A stretch of DNA of 64,000 bases from Oceanospirillaceae bacterium (GTDB taxonomy: Bacteria; Pseudomonadota; Gammaproteobacteria; Pseudomonadales; Balneatricaceae). Shown one piece after another: positions 1 through 8,920 of this stretch. The stretch's first letter is position 1. Every line of letters starts with the position of its first letter. The notes beneath the pieces were generated by a model that saw only the letters and a list, made by a program, of their open reading frames with translations, was not told the DNA's origin and searched no databases. The translations under genes and the position numbers were made by a program. The stretch spans positions 40,663 to 104,662 of the forward strand of contig JABGSN010000042.1 in the NCBI GenBank assembly GCA_018647765.1, given 5' to 3'.

Positions 1-1190
1 ACATTGCCTTAATGGCTTTGAGGGCCAATGGCGAACTCGGTGTAGTGATTAACTTTTTGGAACACAGTTTTTCCTGCGCCGATCACGTGGCTGTGGGGCA
101 GCAAGTATTTAAGGCCATGCGGGCGTTTGGTTTGTCTTCATCAGTACAACTAAGAGTCGAGTCTGGCGCCATTAATATTTGTGATCAAGAGTTTGCTGGC
201 CAGGAGCAAGAATTCCAATTTTTAAGCCGGTTGCGGGAAAAAGGCCGGATTTTTGATTTCGGGGAACACACCCTTGTCAACTACAACCACATCAGCCTTC
301 TCATCCGTGACATGCCGTTAGATCAACCCGACCGCCACGGCCGCATAAAAGACAACGTAGTGGTATTGCTCAATGGTGCCGAAGCGCGCATTAAGGCGAT
401 TGAAGCAGGGGCCAAAGCCGACCGTATTAAATCTGAGTTTTTAGCCAACATGTCGCACGAATTACGCACACCGATGCACGCGATTTTAAGCTTTTCGAAT
501 ATAGGCCATTCGCGCTTACATAAGGTTGATTTAGCCAAGTTAGGGCATTATTTTGAGCGCATTAAGGTGGGTGGCAACCGCTTATTATTGTTGTTAAATG
601 ATTTACTGGATCTGTCAAAGCTAGAGTCTGGAAAGATGAAATTTATCATGCAGCAAAATGACCTTGCGGCACTCATCACTCGTGCCGTAGAAGAAGTCGA
701 AACCTTAATTACCGACCGCGAGCTGCAGGTGGTTATTGAACCCACCCAGATGAATACGGTGACCTATTTTGACGAAGAGAAAATTCTTCAATTGCTGATC
801 AACTTATTGTCCAACGCCATCAAGTTCACTCCCGTGGGTAAGAAGATCAGCATCTTTTTTGATGCCGACATTAGCGCCCAACCTAAAGGCCAGCACCTAG
901 ACAAAGACCTATTGACCTTAGTCGTGGACGACCAGGGGCTAGGCATCCCGCCAGGTGAAGAAGCTTCCATTTTTGACAAGTTTATGCAGAGCAGTAAAAC
1001 CAACACCGGGGCGGGTGGCACGGGGCTTGGCTTATCCATCGTACAAGAAATAATTACCGCCCATAATGGCTATATAGCAGCCACGGGCAACCCTGATGGC
1101 GGTGCCCGTTTTCGCTTTAGCTTGCCTATTATTTCCGGCGACAATGTAGGCAGCGAAGCGGATACTGAAAACGAAGTGGATATTTTCTAA
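1..1190 (+). CDS. Sensor histidine kinase, 5' end cut by the window edge
   Basis: Carboxy-terminal part of a histidine kinase. The frame is open to the first base, so the first ATG at 12 is probably internal. Counting from that ATG, the phospho-acceptor box MSHELRTP has its histidine near residue 149. An N box (LLINLLSNAIKF), a G1 box (DQGLGIP) and a G2 box (GTGLGLSIV) follow, giving complete HisKA and HATPase_c domains. The 130 residues before the H box contain no membrane segment. That layout is common in soluble kinases with a receiver domain in front, but the receiver is only inferred because its DNA lies outside the window. The signal and partner are unknown. A promoter-like sequence and a hairpin separate it from argA, so it is probably not co-transcribed with argA. 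Confidence 0.85.
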   Translation, partial: IALMALRANGELGVVINFLEHSFSCADHVAVGQQVFKAMRAFGLSSSVQLRVESGAINICDQEFAGQEQEFQFLSRLREKGRIFDFGEHTLVNYNHISLLIRDMPLDQPDRHGRIKDNVVVLLNGAEARIKAIEAGAKADRIKSEFLANMSHELRTPMHAILSFSNIGHSRLHKVDLAKLGHYFERIKVGGNRLLLLLNDLLDLSKLESGKMKFIMQQNDLAALITRAVEEVETLITDRELQVVIEPTQMNTVTYFDEEKILQLLINLLSNAIKFTPVGKKISIFFDADISAQPKGQHLDKDLLTLVVDDQGLGIPPGEEASIFDKFMQSSKTNTGAGGTGLGLSIVQEIITAHNGYIAATGNPDGGARFRFSLPIISGDNVGSEADTENEVDIF

Positions 1191-1209
1191 TATAGTCCCC
1201 TTTGTGTGA

Positions 1210-1238
1210 TTGACAGCGCGCTCCTAGCGCGGCTTAAT
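1210..1238 (+). promoter_or_regulatory. Candidate argA promoter with palindrome in the spacer
   Basis: A perfect -35 TTGACA (1210-1215) is followed after 17 bases by CTTAAT (1233-1238), which matches four of six -10 positions. The spacer contains an inverted repeat, CGCGCT-cct-AGCGCG (1217-1231). It could be an operator or only a terminator-like hairpin after the kinase gene; no T-run follows it. The distance to the GTG start of argA is about 40 bases. Confidence 0.45.
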
Positions 1239-1276
1239 AGTACTTATCCCACCGTTTAAGGCTAAAGGTATTTACT

Positions 1277-2605
1277 GTGATCGAAACCAATCAACAATAC
1301 GTGAACTGGTTCCGCCACTCTGCGCCCTATATTAATGCTCATAGAGGCCGGACCTTTGTCATTTATTTACCCGGTGAAGCCTTAGCCAACGCCAACTTTG
1401 CCCACACCATTCACGATATAAACCTGCTTAACAGCTTAGGTGTGAAGTTAGTGTTGGTGCATGGTAGTCGGCCGCAAATTGAGACCGCATCGACCAAAGC
1501 CAAGGTCGAAACCCAGTTCCACAACGGCCTGCGCATCACCGATATAGAGCAATTAGCGTTAGTGCAAGCCACGGTAGGCCGCCAGGCCATGCAGCTGGAA
1601 GCCCGCTTTTCCATGGGCTTAGCCAACTCGCCCATGCAGGGCTCGCGCATTAGAACCAGCCGCGGCAACTTTATTACCGCTCGGCCTATTGGTATTAAAA
1701 ACGGGGTCGATTTTTCCTATACCGGCGAAGTTCGAAGGGTGGATGCCGACGCCATTAGCAAGCAACTTAACGACGGAAATTTGGTGCTCATTTCCTGTTT
1801 AGGCTACTCGCCCACGGGCGAAACCTTTAACTTAGCTGCCGCACAAGTGGCAGGTCGAGTTGCTGCTAGCCTACAAGCCGATAAATTGATTGTCTTTGGC
1901 GCAGACAAAGGCATAACCAATTCCCGAGGCGAGCAAGTGGTTGAACTGCTCACCCGCGCAGGCCACCGTTTAGTGCATCAACATCAAAGTAGTGGCGACA
2001 GCTGGAGCGACCTGTCAATGCATATTGATGTGCTTTCCAAGGCTTGTGACGCCGGTGTTGCCCGTGGCCACTTACTCAGCTACCAAGAAGATGGTGCCTT
2101 GTTAAGCGAGCTCTTTAGCCGTGACGGCTCTGGCACTATGGTAATCAAAGAAAGCTACGAACAGGTGCGCAATGCCTGCATTGATGACGTGGGTGGTATT
2201 TTACAACTCATTCGCCCGTTAGAAGATGATGGCGTATTGGTGCGCCGTTCACGTGAATTACTCGAGTCAGAAATACACTACTTTAGCGTTATAGAGCGCG
2301 ACGGTGCTATTATTGGTTGTGCAGCTTTGTATCCGTTTGATGATGCGCGGCAGGGTGAGTTAGCCTGTATGGCCATTGATTCCAGCTACCGGGGTGGCGA
2401 TCGTGGCCAGATTTTATTAAAACACATAGAAAAACAGTCCAACCATATGGGGCTGCAAACCCTATTTGTACTCACCACTGCTTCGTCGCATTGGTTTATT
2501 GAAAATGGCTTTGTCAGTGCTGCGCTTGAAGAATTACCCACAAGCCGCCAGTCGCTGTATAATTTCCAACGAAACTCCCAAGTCTTTAGTAAACAATTAC
2601 TTTAG
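1277..2605 (+). CDS. argA: Amino-acid N-acetyltransferase (N-acetylglutamate synthase)
   Basis: Transfers the acetyl group of acetyl-CoA to glutamate, the first step of arginine biosynthesis, in the cytoplasm. The 442 residues match the classical ArgA length. An amino-acid-kinase fold fills roughly residues 18-290, with the LVLVHGSRPQI nucleotide-fold motif near residue 60; this domain normally binds arginine for feedback inhibition. A GNAT domain follows (about 295-440, with an acetyl-CoA loop around GGDRGQILL). The start is GTG at 1277. ilvD follows 31 bases later on the same strand, so the two may be co-transcribed, although the pathways differ. Confidence 0.95.
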   Translation: MIETNQQYVNWFRHSAPYINAHRGRTFVIYLPGEALANANFAHTIHDINLLNSLGVKLVLVHGSRPQIETASTKAKVETQFHNGLRITDIEQLALVQATVGRQAMQLEARFSMGLANSPMQGSRIRTSRGNFITARPIGIKNGVDFSYTGEVRRVDADAISKQLNDGNLVLISCLGYSPTGETFNLAAAQVAGRVAASLQADKLIVFGADKGITNSRGEQVVELLTRAGHRLVHQHQSSGDSWSDLSMHIDVLSKACDAGVARGHLLSYQEDGALLSELFSRDGSGTMVIKESYEQVRNACIDDVGGILQLIRPLEDDGVLVRRSRELLESEIHYFSVIERDGAIIGCAALYPFDDARQGELACMAIDSSYRGGDRGQILLKHIEKQSNHMGLQTLFVLTTASSHWFIENGFVSAALEELPTSRQSLYNFQRNSQVFSKQLL

Positions 2606-2636
2606 CCACTAACCCTTATTGAAAGATACTTTTATC

Positions 2637-4481
2637 ATGCCAGCTTATCGCTCTAAAACCTCCACTTCCGGCCGCAACATGGCAGGTGCACGTTCTTTAT
2701 GGCGTGCCACCGGCATGACCGATGCCGATTTTCAAAAACCCATCATCGCCGTAGTTAACTCCTTTACCCAATTTGTACCTGGCCATGTTCACCTAAAAGA
2801 CATGGGCCAACTGGTAGCCCGTGAGATAGAAAAAGCCGGCGGTGTGGCAAAAGAATTTAACACCATTGCCGTTGACGACGGCATTGCCATGGGTCATGAC
2901 GGCATGCTCTATTCGCTGCCATCACGGGACATTATTGCCGATTCTGTAGAGTACATGGTAAACGCTCACTGTGCCGACGCCATGGTGTGCATCTCTAACT
3001 GTGACAAAATTACCCCAGGCATGTTAATGGCTGCCATGCGCCTTAACATTCCCTGCATCTTCGTTTCTGGCGGCCCTATGGAAGCCGGTAAAACCAAACT
3101 AGGCGAACGTAAACTAGACTTGGTTGACGCTATGGTCATCGCTGTAGACGACACCGCGAGCGACGAAAAAGTGGCCGAGTACGAACGCTCAGCATGCCCA
3201 ACCTGTGGTTCTTGTTCTGGTATGTTTACCGCCAACTCAATGAATTGCCTAACCGAAGCCTTAGGCTTGTCTTTGCCTGGCAACGGAAGCTTATTGGCCA
3301 CTCATGCGGACCGCGAAGAATTATTTTTACAAGCCGGCCGCACCGTAGTTGAGTTATGTAAGCGTTACTACGAAAATAACGACGAAGGCGCCTTGCCCCG
3401 CAATATCGCCAGTTTCAAAGCCTTTGAAAATGCCATGTGCTTAGACATTGCTATGGGCGGCTCCACCAACACTATCTTGCACTTATTAGCTGCAGCCCAA
3501 GAAGGCGGCGTTGATTTTGACATGTATAACATTGACCTACTGTCTCGAAAGGTGCCACAACTGTGTAAAGTAGCCCCAAATACACCCAAGTATCATATGG
3601 AAGATGTGCACCGTGCCGGTGGCGTATTTGGCATTTTAGGTGAACTCAACCGTGCAGGCTTATTACACTCGGACCTGCCTACGGTCCACAGCCCGACTAT
3701 GGCGGCTGGTATTGCTAAGTGGGACATTGCCACGACTGATGACGCCGCTGTAAAGACTTTCTATCAAGCTGGCCCTGCAGGCATCCCTACACAAACAGCC
3801 TTTAGCCAAGCCACGCGCTGGCCAAGTGTTGACGACAACCGTGCCGAAGGCTGTATCCGTAACTTAGCCAATGCCTACTCCACAGAAGGCGGCCTTGCCG
3901 TACTGACGGGCAACCTCGCCGCAGACGGCTGTGTAGTGAAAACCTCCGGAGTTGACGAAAGTATTTGGGTATTTGAAGGCCCAGCGTACATTTGTGAAAG
4001 CCAAGATCAAGCCGTAGCCGACATTTTGGGTGATCGAGTTAAAGCTGGCGACGTGGTCGTGATCCGCTATGAAGGACCTCGTGGTGGCCCTGGCATGCAA
4101 GAAATGCTATACCCCACCAGCTACCTTAAGTCTAAAGGCTTAGGTAAAGCCTGCGCTTTATTAACCGACGGCCGTTTCTCTGGCGGCACCTCCGGTTTAT
4201 CAATTGGCCACGTGTCTCCAGAAGCCGCAGGCGGCGGCACCATTGCTTTGGTTGAACAAGGTGATCGTATTCGTATTGATATCCCTAACCGCTCCATTGA
4301 TGTCTTGGTCTCGGATACCGAGCTTGCAAGCCGTCGTGCGGCCATGGATGCCAAGGGTAAACAAGGCTGGCAACCTGCGGCTGAACGGCCTCGCAAGGTC
4401 ACCTCGGCCCTTAAAGCCTACGCTAAGATGGTCACCAGCGCCGATAAGGGTGCGGTGAGGGATGTGTCCTTACTCGACTAG
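2637..4481 (+). CDS. ilvD: Dihydroxy-acid dehydratase
   Basis: Dehydrates 2,3-dihydroxy-isovalerate and -methylvalerate to the 2-keto acids in valine, leucine and isoleucine synthesis. The protein begins [20 protein letters not shown] like other IlvD proteins. I therefore chose the ATG at 2637 and not the in-frame TTG at 2619; 614 residues is the normal length. Cysteine motifs for the iron-sulfur cluster are visible: [10 protein letters not shown], and [17 protein letters not shown] near residue 190. The C-terminal [18 protein letters not shown] motif is intact. The gene ends at a strong hairpin shared with the convergent folA gene. Confidence 0.97.
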   Translation: MPAYRSKTSTSGRNMAGARSLWRATGMTDADFQKPIIAVVNSFTQFVPGHVHLKDMGQLVAREIEKAGGVAKEFNTIAVDDGIAMGHDGMLYSLPSRDIIADSVEYMVNAHCADAMVCISNCDKITPGMLMAAMRLNIPCIFVSGGPMEAGKTKLGERKLDLVDAMVIAVDDTASDEKVAEYERSACPTCGSCSGMFTANSMNCLTEALGLSLPGNGSLLATHADREELFLQAGRTVVELCKRYYENNDEGALPRNIASFKAFENAMCLDIAMGGSTNTILHLLAAAQEGGVDFDMYNIDLLSRKVPQLCKVAPNTPKYHMEDVHRAGGVFGILGELNRAGLLHSDLPTVHSPTMAAGIAKWDIATTDDAAVKTFYQAGPAGIPTQTAFSQATRWPSVDDNRAEGCIRNLANAYSTEGGLAVLTGNLAADGCVVKTSGVDESIWVFEGPAYICESQDQAVADILGDRVKAGDVVVIRYEGPRGGPGMQEMLYPTSYLKSKGLGKACALLTDGRFSGGTSGLSIGHVSPEAAGGGTIALVEQGDRIRIDIPNRSIDVLVSDTELASRRAAMDAKGKQGWQPAAERPRKVTSALKAYAKMVTSADKGAVRDVSLLD

Positions 4482-4493
4482 GTTGTTGGGCTA

Positions 4494-4527
4494 CGTCTTT
4501 GCGAAGGGCTAAGCCCTCGCAAAGACG
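4494..4527. terminator. Bidirectional terminator between ilvD and folA
   Basis: The arms CGTCTTTGCGA and CTCGCAAAGACG form a near-perfect stem of about 15 pairs, including GGGC/GCCC, around a CTAA loop. It lies between the convergent stop codons of ilvD and folA. No long T-run follows on the plus side, so its efficiency is uncertain. Confidence 0.6.
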
Positions 4528-4534
4528 GGGCGAG

Positions 4535-5038
4535 TTAGACCCGATCGAGGACCAGGTAGCTAAAATCAAATGGATTAGGCTCCGCGGCCGCGACATCCTC
4601 ACGGGCCACTTCAGTCCACTGCTCAGACTCTAATTCAGGAAAAAAGGCATCACCCTCAACATGGCGATGGACCCGTGTTAAATACACTCGATCAGCCAAG
4701 GCTAAAGACTCTGCATAGATCTGCGCACCACCAATAATCATGACTTCCTGGCCACCATTGATAAGGTTAATGCTTGTGCCTAAGTCAATTGCAGCTGCCA
4801 GGCTCGATACCAGTTTAATACCTTCAGCAGAGTAATCGGCTTGACGGCTAATCACAATATTGTCCCGCCCCGGCAACGGCTTGCCAATCGATTCAAAGGT
4901 CTTGCGGCCCATAATCACCGGCTTACCTAAGGTCATGGCCTTAAAGTACTGTAAATCACCCGGTAAATACCAAGGCAACTGGTTATTACGGCCAATGACA
5001 TTGTTTTCAGACGCTGCCACAATTAATGCTAAGGTCAT
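4535..5038 (-). CDS. folA: Dihydrofolate reductase
   Basis: Reduces dihydrofolate to tetrahydrofolate with NADPH, regenerating the cofactor consumed by thymidylate synthase. It has 167 residues, typical of chromosomal type I enzymes. Visible motifs are [20 protein letters not shown] at the N terminus, the catalytic Asp at about residue 28 in LPGDL, and IIGGAQIY near residue 105. Its start overlaps the thyA stop by four bases, so the two are translationally coupled partners of one cycle. The order TSUP-lgt-thyA-folA on the minus strand suggests one transcript. Confidence 0.96.
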   Translation of the reverse strand: MTLALIVAASENNVIGRNNQLPWYLPGDLQYFKAMTLGKPVIMGRKTFESIGKPLPGRDNIVISRQADYSAEGIKLVSSLAAAIDLGTSINLINGGQEVMIIGGAQIYAESLALADRVYLTRVHRHVEGDAFFPELESEQWTEVAREDVAAAEPNPFDFSYLVLDRV

Positions 5039-5829
5039 ACCGCTACTGCCCCTTTGATATGTGCATGGGATTGGTAATCTTGTAATTCAAAATCGTCAAA
5101 CTTAAAGCCAAAAATATCATCCACGGCTGGATTGATATGCATAGTCGGTAACGCAATGGTGTCGCGCGACAATTGCAAATCCACTTGTTCTAAGTGATTA
5201 CTGTACAGATGAGCATCACCCAGTGTATGCACAAAATCACCCACCTCAAGACCACATACTTGGGCGATCATCATGGTTAATAAGGCGTAGCTGGCAATGT
5301 TAAATGGCACCCCTAAAAATATGTCTGCGCTACGCTGGTAGAGCTGGCACGAGAGTTTACCATCGGCAACATAGAACTGAAACATCATGTGACACGGCGG
5401 CAGAGCCATGCGTTCTACATCGGCCACATTCCAGGCACTAACAATAAGACGACGGGAATCCGGGTTGCTTTTAATCTGTTCAATAAGCTGGCTAATTTGA
5501 TCGATGTGACCTCCATCCGGCTTAGGCCAAGAGCGCCATTGAGAACCATAAACTGGGCCTAAATTACCTTGCTCATCAGCCCATTCGTCCCAGATACGCA
5601 CTCCATTATCCTGTAAATACTGAATGTTGGTGGAGCCCTGCAAAAACCACAGGAGCTCATGAATAATTGACTTTAAATGTAGCTTTTTGGTGGTAAGAAC
5701 AGGGAAACCTTGGCTCAGGTCAAAGCGCATTTGGTAACCAAATACACTGACAGTGCCAGTACCGGTACGGTCTTCTTTGAGCGCACCTTGATCGCGCACG
5801 TGGCGCATGAGTTGCAGATATTGTTGCAT
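5035..5829 (-). CDS. thyA: Thymidylate synthase
   Basis: Methylates dUMP to dTMP using methylene-tetrahydrofolate. The length of 264 residues is identical to the E. coli enzyme. The catalytic cysteine is Cys146 in [12 protein letters not shown], and the folate and dUMP binding motifs ([37 protein letters not shown]) are complete. It is followed with a four-base overlap by folA and preceded at 55 bases by lgt. Confidence 0.97.
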   Translation of the reverse strand: MQQYLQLMRHVRDQGALKEDRTGTGTVSVFGYQMRFDLSQGFPVLTTKKLHLKSIIHELLWFLQGSTNIQYLQDNGVRIWDEWADEQGNLGPVYGSQWRSWPKPDGGHIDQISQLIEQIKSNPDSRRLIVSAWNVADVERMALPPCHMMFQFYVADGKLSCQLYQRSADIFLGVPFNIASYALLTMMIAQVCGLEVGDFVHTLGDAHLYSNHLEQVDLQLSRDTIALPTMHINPAVDDIFGFKFDDFELQDYQSHAHIKGAVAV

Positions 5830-5884
5830 AGCTATAGGTTGGCTTAGTTTAGAGGCTTAAGGTAGAGATTTATTTTACCCTTTT

Positions 5885-6661
5885 TTAGTTCGGTATAGGA
5901 ACCTTGCGTAATAATAAATACACCCCTAGGGCCACCATAGGCAACGATAACAATTGGCCCTGCGTCATCCAATCAAAGGCGACAAAATTGAGGTGGGCAT
6001 CGGGCTGACGAGCAAATTCAACTAACATGCGCTGCGCGCCATAACCGAGCAAAAACAAGCCAGAAACACGTAATGCAGGCCGAGTCTTGGCGGAATAAAC
6101 CCATACTAAAGCAAACAGTAGCACGCCCTCTAAGGCAAGTTGATACAACTGTGACGGATGCCGAGCTAAAGTGTCGACGTGGGGAAATACCATGCCCCAA
6201 GGTAAGTCTGTAGGGCGGCCCCATAGCTCACCACCAATGAAGTTACCTAAACGACCAGCACCTAGACCAATCGGTACAATTGGGGCTACAAAGTCCATGA
6301 CTTGGTAAAATTTGAAGCAATGTTTACGCGCAAACCATAGCACACCGGCAATAACTCCGATCAAACCACCATGAAAACTCATGCCGCCATCCCAGACTCG
6401 GATCAACAAACTCGGCTGGGCTAAAAAAGCCTCAAATTGGTAGAACAACACGTACCCCAATCGACCGCCAAGGACTACGCCCACAGCGCCAAAAAAGATT
6501 AAATCGCTAACCTGGTCTTTACTAAATCCGTGCATCGCCGCACGCCGATTGCCAAGCCACAAGGCCGAACCAAAGGCCAATAAGTACATCACGCCATACC
6601 AATGAATGGCAACCGGACCTAATTGAATCAACACGGGGTCAATATTGGGAAACATCAACAT
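5885..6661 (-). CDS. lgt: Prolipoprotein diacylglyceryl transferase
   Basis: Inner-membrane enzyme that transfers diacylglycerol from phosphatidylglycerol to the lipobox cysteine of prolipoproteins, the first step of lipoprotein maturation. About seven hydrophobic segments are visible. The conserved MSFHGGLIG and GRLGNFIGGELWGRPTD motifs are intact. I place the start at the ATG at 6661 because AGGA lies five bases upstream on the minus strand and the protein then begins MLMFPNIDPV like its homologues, giving 258 residues. A longer frame reaching 6721 would overlap the upstream transporter gene without need. The thyA neighbour matches E. coli. Confidence 0.95.
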   Translation of the reverse strand: MLMFPNIDPVLIQLGPVAIHWYGVMYLLAFGSALWLGNRRAAMHGFSKDQVSDLIFFGAVGVVLGGRLGYVLFYQFEAFLAQPSLLIRVWDGGMSFHGGLIGVIAGVLWFARKHCFKFYQVMDFVAPIVPIGLGAGRLGNFIGGELWGRPTDLPWGMVFPHVDTLARHPSQLYQLALEGVLLFALVWVYSAKTRPALRVSGLFLLGYGAQRMLVEFARQPDAHLNFVAFDWMTQGQLLSLPMVALGVYLLLRKVPIPN

Positions 6662-6669
6662 ATTTGTCC

Positions 6670-7464
6670 TTAAAACCATATACTTATTAACATTCGTAGA
6701 CCCACCAATAATAGCATCCATGCAAACAAACGCTTAAGCACTAGGGCTGATAATTGGTGGGCAATCTTGGCGCCGTAATTGGCGGCTATAAAACTGGTAG
6801 AGACAATACCAAGCAGTGCCGGTAAATAGATATAACCCAGACTATAGCTTGGCAACATGGATTGACCCCAGCCTAACACTGCATTTGAGATAGCGCCGGC
6901 TATGGCAATCGAAAAACCACAAGCACTGGCTGTCGCCACCGCTTTTTGCATGACTAATTGACGGTTGGATAACCAAGACACCAGTAAGTTGCCGCCACCA
7001 ATGCCAAACAGCGCCGAAACCCAACCAATAAACACGCCGGTGGCACCCAAACCTAAGGTACCAGGCAAAGATAACTTACCTAACTGTGCCGCAGACAACA
7101 TAATTCTTAGACTTAGGAAAATGGCAAACACGCCAAAACTGGCCTGTAAGTAGATCCCAGGAATCGACAAGGCCGTGTTGACACCAATCAGGGAGCCAAG
7201 CAACATGCCTAAGGCAATAGGTTTCACCAAAGGCCACTCAATGGCACCCTTTTTATGATGGGTACGGATCGAACTCAAAGAAGTGAATATAATATTCGCC
7301 AAGGATGTTGCAATCGCCATGTAGAACACCACCTCAGGGTTAATGCCCTGCACATTAAACGCCAACACCAACACGGGGACAACAATAACACCCCCGCCAA
7401 TACCAAACAGGCCGGCCAATAATCCAGCAATTGCACCAAGGGCCATATAAGCGATAAAAATCAT
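6670..7464 (-). CDS. TSUP family membrane protein (sulfite exporter TauE/SafE type)
   Basis: A 264-residue membrane protein with about eight hydrophobic segments and the family's duplicated glycine motif, GLFGIGGGVIVVPVL near residue 20 and ALFGIGGGNLLVSWL near residue 155. Family members carry sulfite, sulfoacetate or other small organic anions across the inner membrane. The substrate here cannot be read from sequence. It ends eight bases before the lgt start, as in Pseudomonas, so it probably heads the lgt-thyA-folA transcript. A short divergent promoter region separates it from the NRDE gene. Confidence 0.88.
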   Translation of the reverse strand: MIFIAYMALGAIAGLLAGLFGIGGGVIVVPVLVLAFNVQGINPEVVFYMAIATSLANIIFTSLSSIRTHHKKGAIEWPLVKPIALGMLLGSLIGVNTALSIPGIYLQASFGVFAIFLSLRIMLSAAQLGKLSLPGTLGLGATGVFIGWVSALFGIGGGNLLVSWLSNRQLVMQKAVATASACGFSIAIAGAISNAVLGWGQSMLPSYSLGYIYLPALLGIVSTSFIAANYGAKIAHQLSALVLKRLFAWMLLLVGLRMLISIWF

Positions 7465-7535
7465 ATATTCACATCTAGGTAAGAAAGACGCTATTATCTA
7501 CGCTACACACCCCAAGCGCAAAGTTTAAGACACCC

Positions 7536-8312
7536 ATGTGCCTCATTGTATTCGCCCATCAACTCAGCACCGATTACCCTCTTGTCATGGCCGCCAACCG
7601 TGATGAATTTCGTCAGCGCGCAACTCAAAATATGTGTTGGTGGCCTAATATAGATATCTTGGCAGGCAAGGACCTCGAAGCGGGAGGCACTTGGTTAGCA
7701 CTTCACAAAGATGGCCGCTGGGCGGCGGTGACCAATTTTAGGCGCAGATTCAAAACAACTAGCCCGGCACTATACTCCCGCGGCCACTTGGCACTAGATT
7801 TTCTCAGCCAAAAGGGCCCAGGCTTAGCCTTTGCCCAAACGATACAGAAGGCTCAACTGGCAGGTTTTAACTTATTACTGTGGGACAACCAAGAACTGGT
7901 ATTTTGCTCCAATGAGGACCTCACCGAACCCACAGTTTTAGGCCCTGGCTTATATGCCTTAAGCAATGGTACTTTAGATAGTAATTGGCCTAAAGTGGAG
8001 CATGTGAAAGGTCAGCTTAAGCCAACACTCTCTCGGCCACCGCAACACTCACAGTTACAAACCATGATGCAACATAAAACCCCAGCGTCAGACCATCTAT
8101 TGCCGCAAACAGGCATTTCTCTCGATTGGGAACGGCGGCTGTCTGCATGTTTTATAGAGGCCCCTGAGTATGATTACGGCACCCGCACCTGCATTAGTTT
8201 ATGGCGTGACCGATGTGGCAACATAGACGTACAAGAAACCTGTTTTGATACAGACACACCCATACAACAATGTTTTAACTGGACCCTTAAAACCCCATGC
8301 ACAACAGTTTAA
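7536..8312 (+). CDS. NRDE family protein (TANGO2-like)
   Basis: A 258-residue cytoplasmic protein starting MCLIVFAH and carrying the family-naming AANRDEF motif near residue 20, then LAGKDLEAGGTWLAL and VTNFR. The N-terminal cysteine after the initiator Met is typical of Ntn-hydrolase-like proteins, so a hydrolase activity is possible. The biochemical role of bacterial NRDE proteins is not established. The eukaryotic relative TANGO2 has been linked to heme or lipid handling. It overlaps the downstream LysE-type exporter by 16 bases, suggesting translational coupling. Confidence 0.88.
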   Translation: MCLIVFAHQLSTDYPLVMAANRDEFRQRATQNMCWWPNIDILAGKDLEAGGTWLALHKDGRWAAVTNFRRRFKTTSPALYSRGHLALDFLSQKGPGLAFAQTIQKAQLAGFNLLLWDNQELVFCSNEDLTEPTVLGPGLYALSNGTLDSNWPKVEHVKGQLKPTLSRPPQHSQLQTMMQHKTPASDHLLPQTGISLDWERRLSACFIEAPEYDYGTRTCISLWRDRCGNIDVQETCFDTDTPIQQCFNWTLKTPCTTV

Positions 8313-8920
8313 TTTTTATTAATGGCCTAGCACTGAGTGCCGGGCTGATCATTGCTATTGGTGCTCAAAACGCCTTTCTGCTTCACCGTGCATTACGTAA
8401 CGAACACCAATACGCGATCGCCTCATTTTGTAGCATTACCGACGCCAGTCTGATTTGTTTGGGTATTTTTGGCATGGGGTCGCTGGTGCAAGCGCAACCC
8501 AATCTATTGTTTTGGATCACCTGTGGTGGGGCCGTATTTTTGCTTTTATACGGTGCTTTATCTTTTAGGTCAGCTGCCAACAATCATAAAATGACAAAAG
8601 ATTCTATCCATAGTGAATACTCACTTATTAAAGCTATCACCATCACCGCAAGTGTAAGCCTGTTAAACCCCCATACCTATTTGGACACAGTGGTTTTGTT
8701 GGGCGGCATTAGCACTCAATACTTAGGCCCAGAAAAATTATGGTTTGGCGCAGGCGCGGTGAGCTCTTCATTTTTATGGTTTTTTGGGTTGGCTTGGGGG
8801 GCGAAATGGCTCATGCCTTTGCTCAAAAAGCCCATTGCATGGCGGATCTTGGACGCCCTTATTGGGCTAATAATGTGGGCTATCGCTGCCAACTTAGTCG
8901 TCCACATATCGGCTATGTAA
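8297..8920 (+). CDS. LysE/ArgO family amino-acid exporter
   Basis: A 207-residue inner-membrane protein with five to six hydrophobic segments. The family signature lies at the N terminus (GLIIAIGAQNAFLLHRAL), followed by FCSITDASLICLGIFG and SLLNPHTYLDTVVLLG, and it resembles the arginine exporter ArgO. The probable role is export of basic amino acids; the substrate is inferred from family only. It overlaps the upstream NRDE gene by 16 bases and, on the opposite strand, the 3' end of ptsP by 27 bases. Confidence 0.88.
   Translation: MHNSLIFINGLALSAGLIIAIGAQNAFLLHRALRNEHQYAIASFCSITDASLICLGIFGMGSLVQAQPNLLFWITCGGAVFLLLYGALSFRSAANNHKMTKDSIHSEYSLIKAITITASVSLLNPHTYLDTVVLLGGISTQYLGPEKLWFGAGAVSSSFLWFFGLAWGAKWLMPLLKKPIAWRILDALIGLIMWAIAANLVVHISAM

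Noticed and set aside
8894..8920. 27-base overlap of the LysE-type gene and ptsP as a sign of a wrong start or stop
   Set aside because: These are convergent 3' ends, and both proteins have normal lengths and C termini, so the overlap is simply compact.
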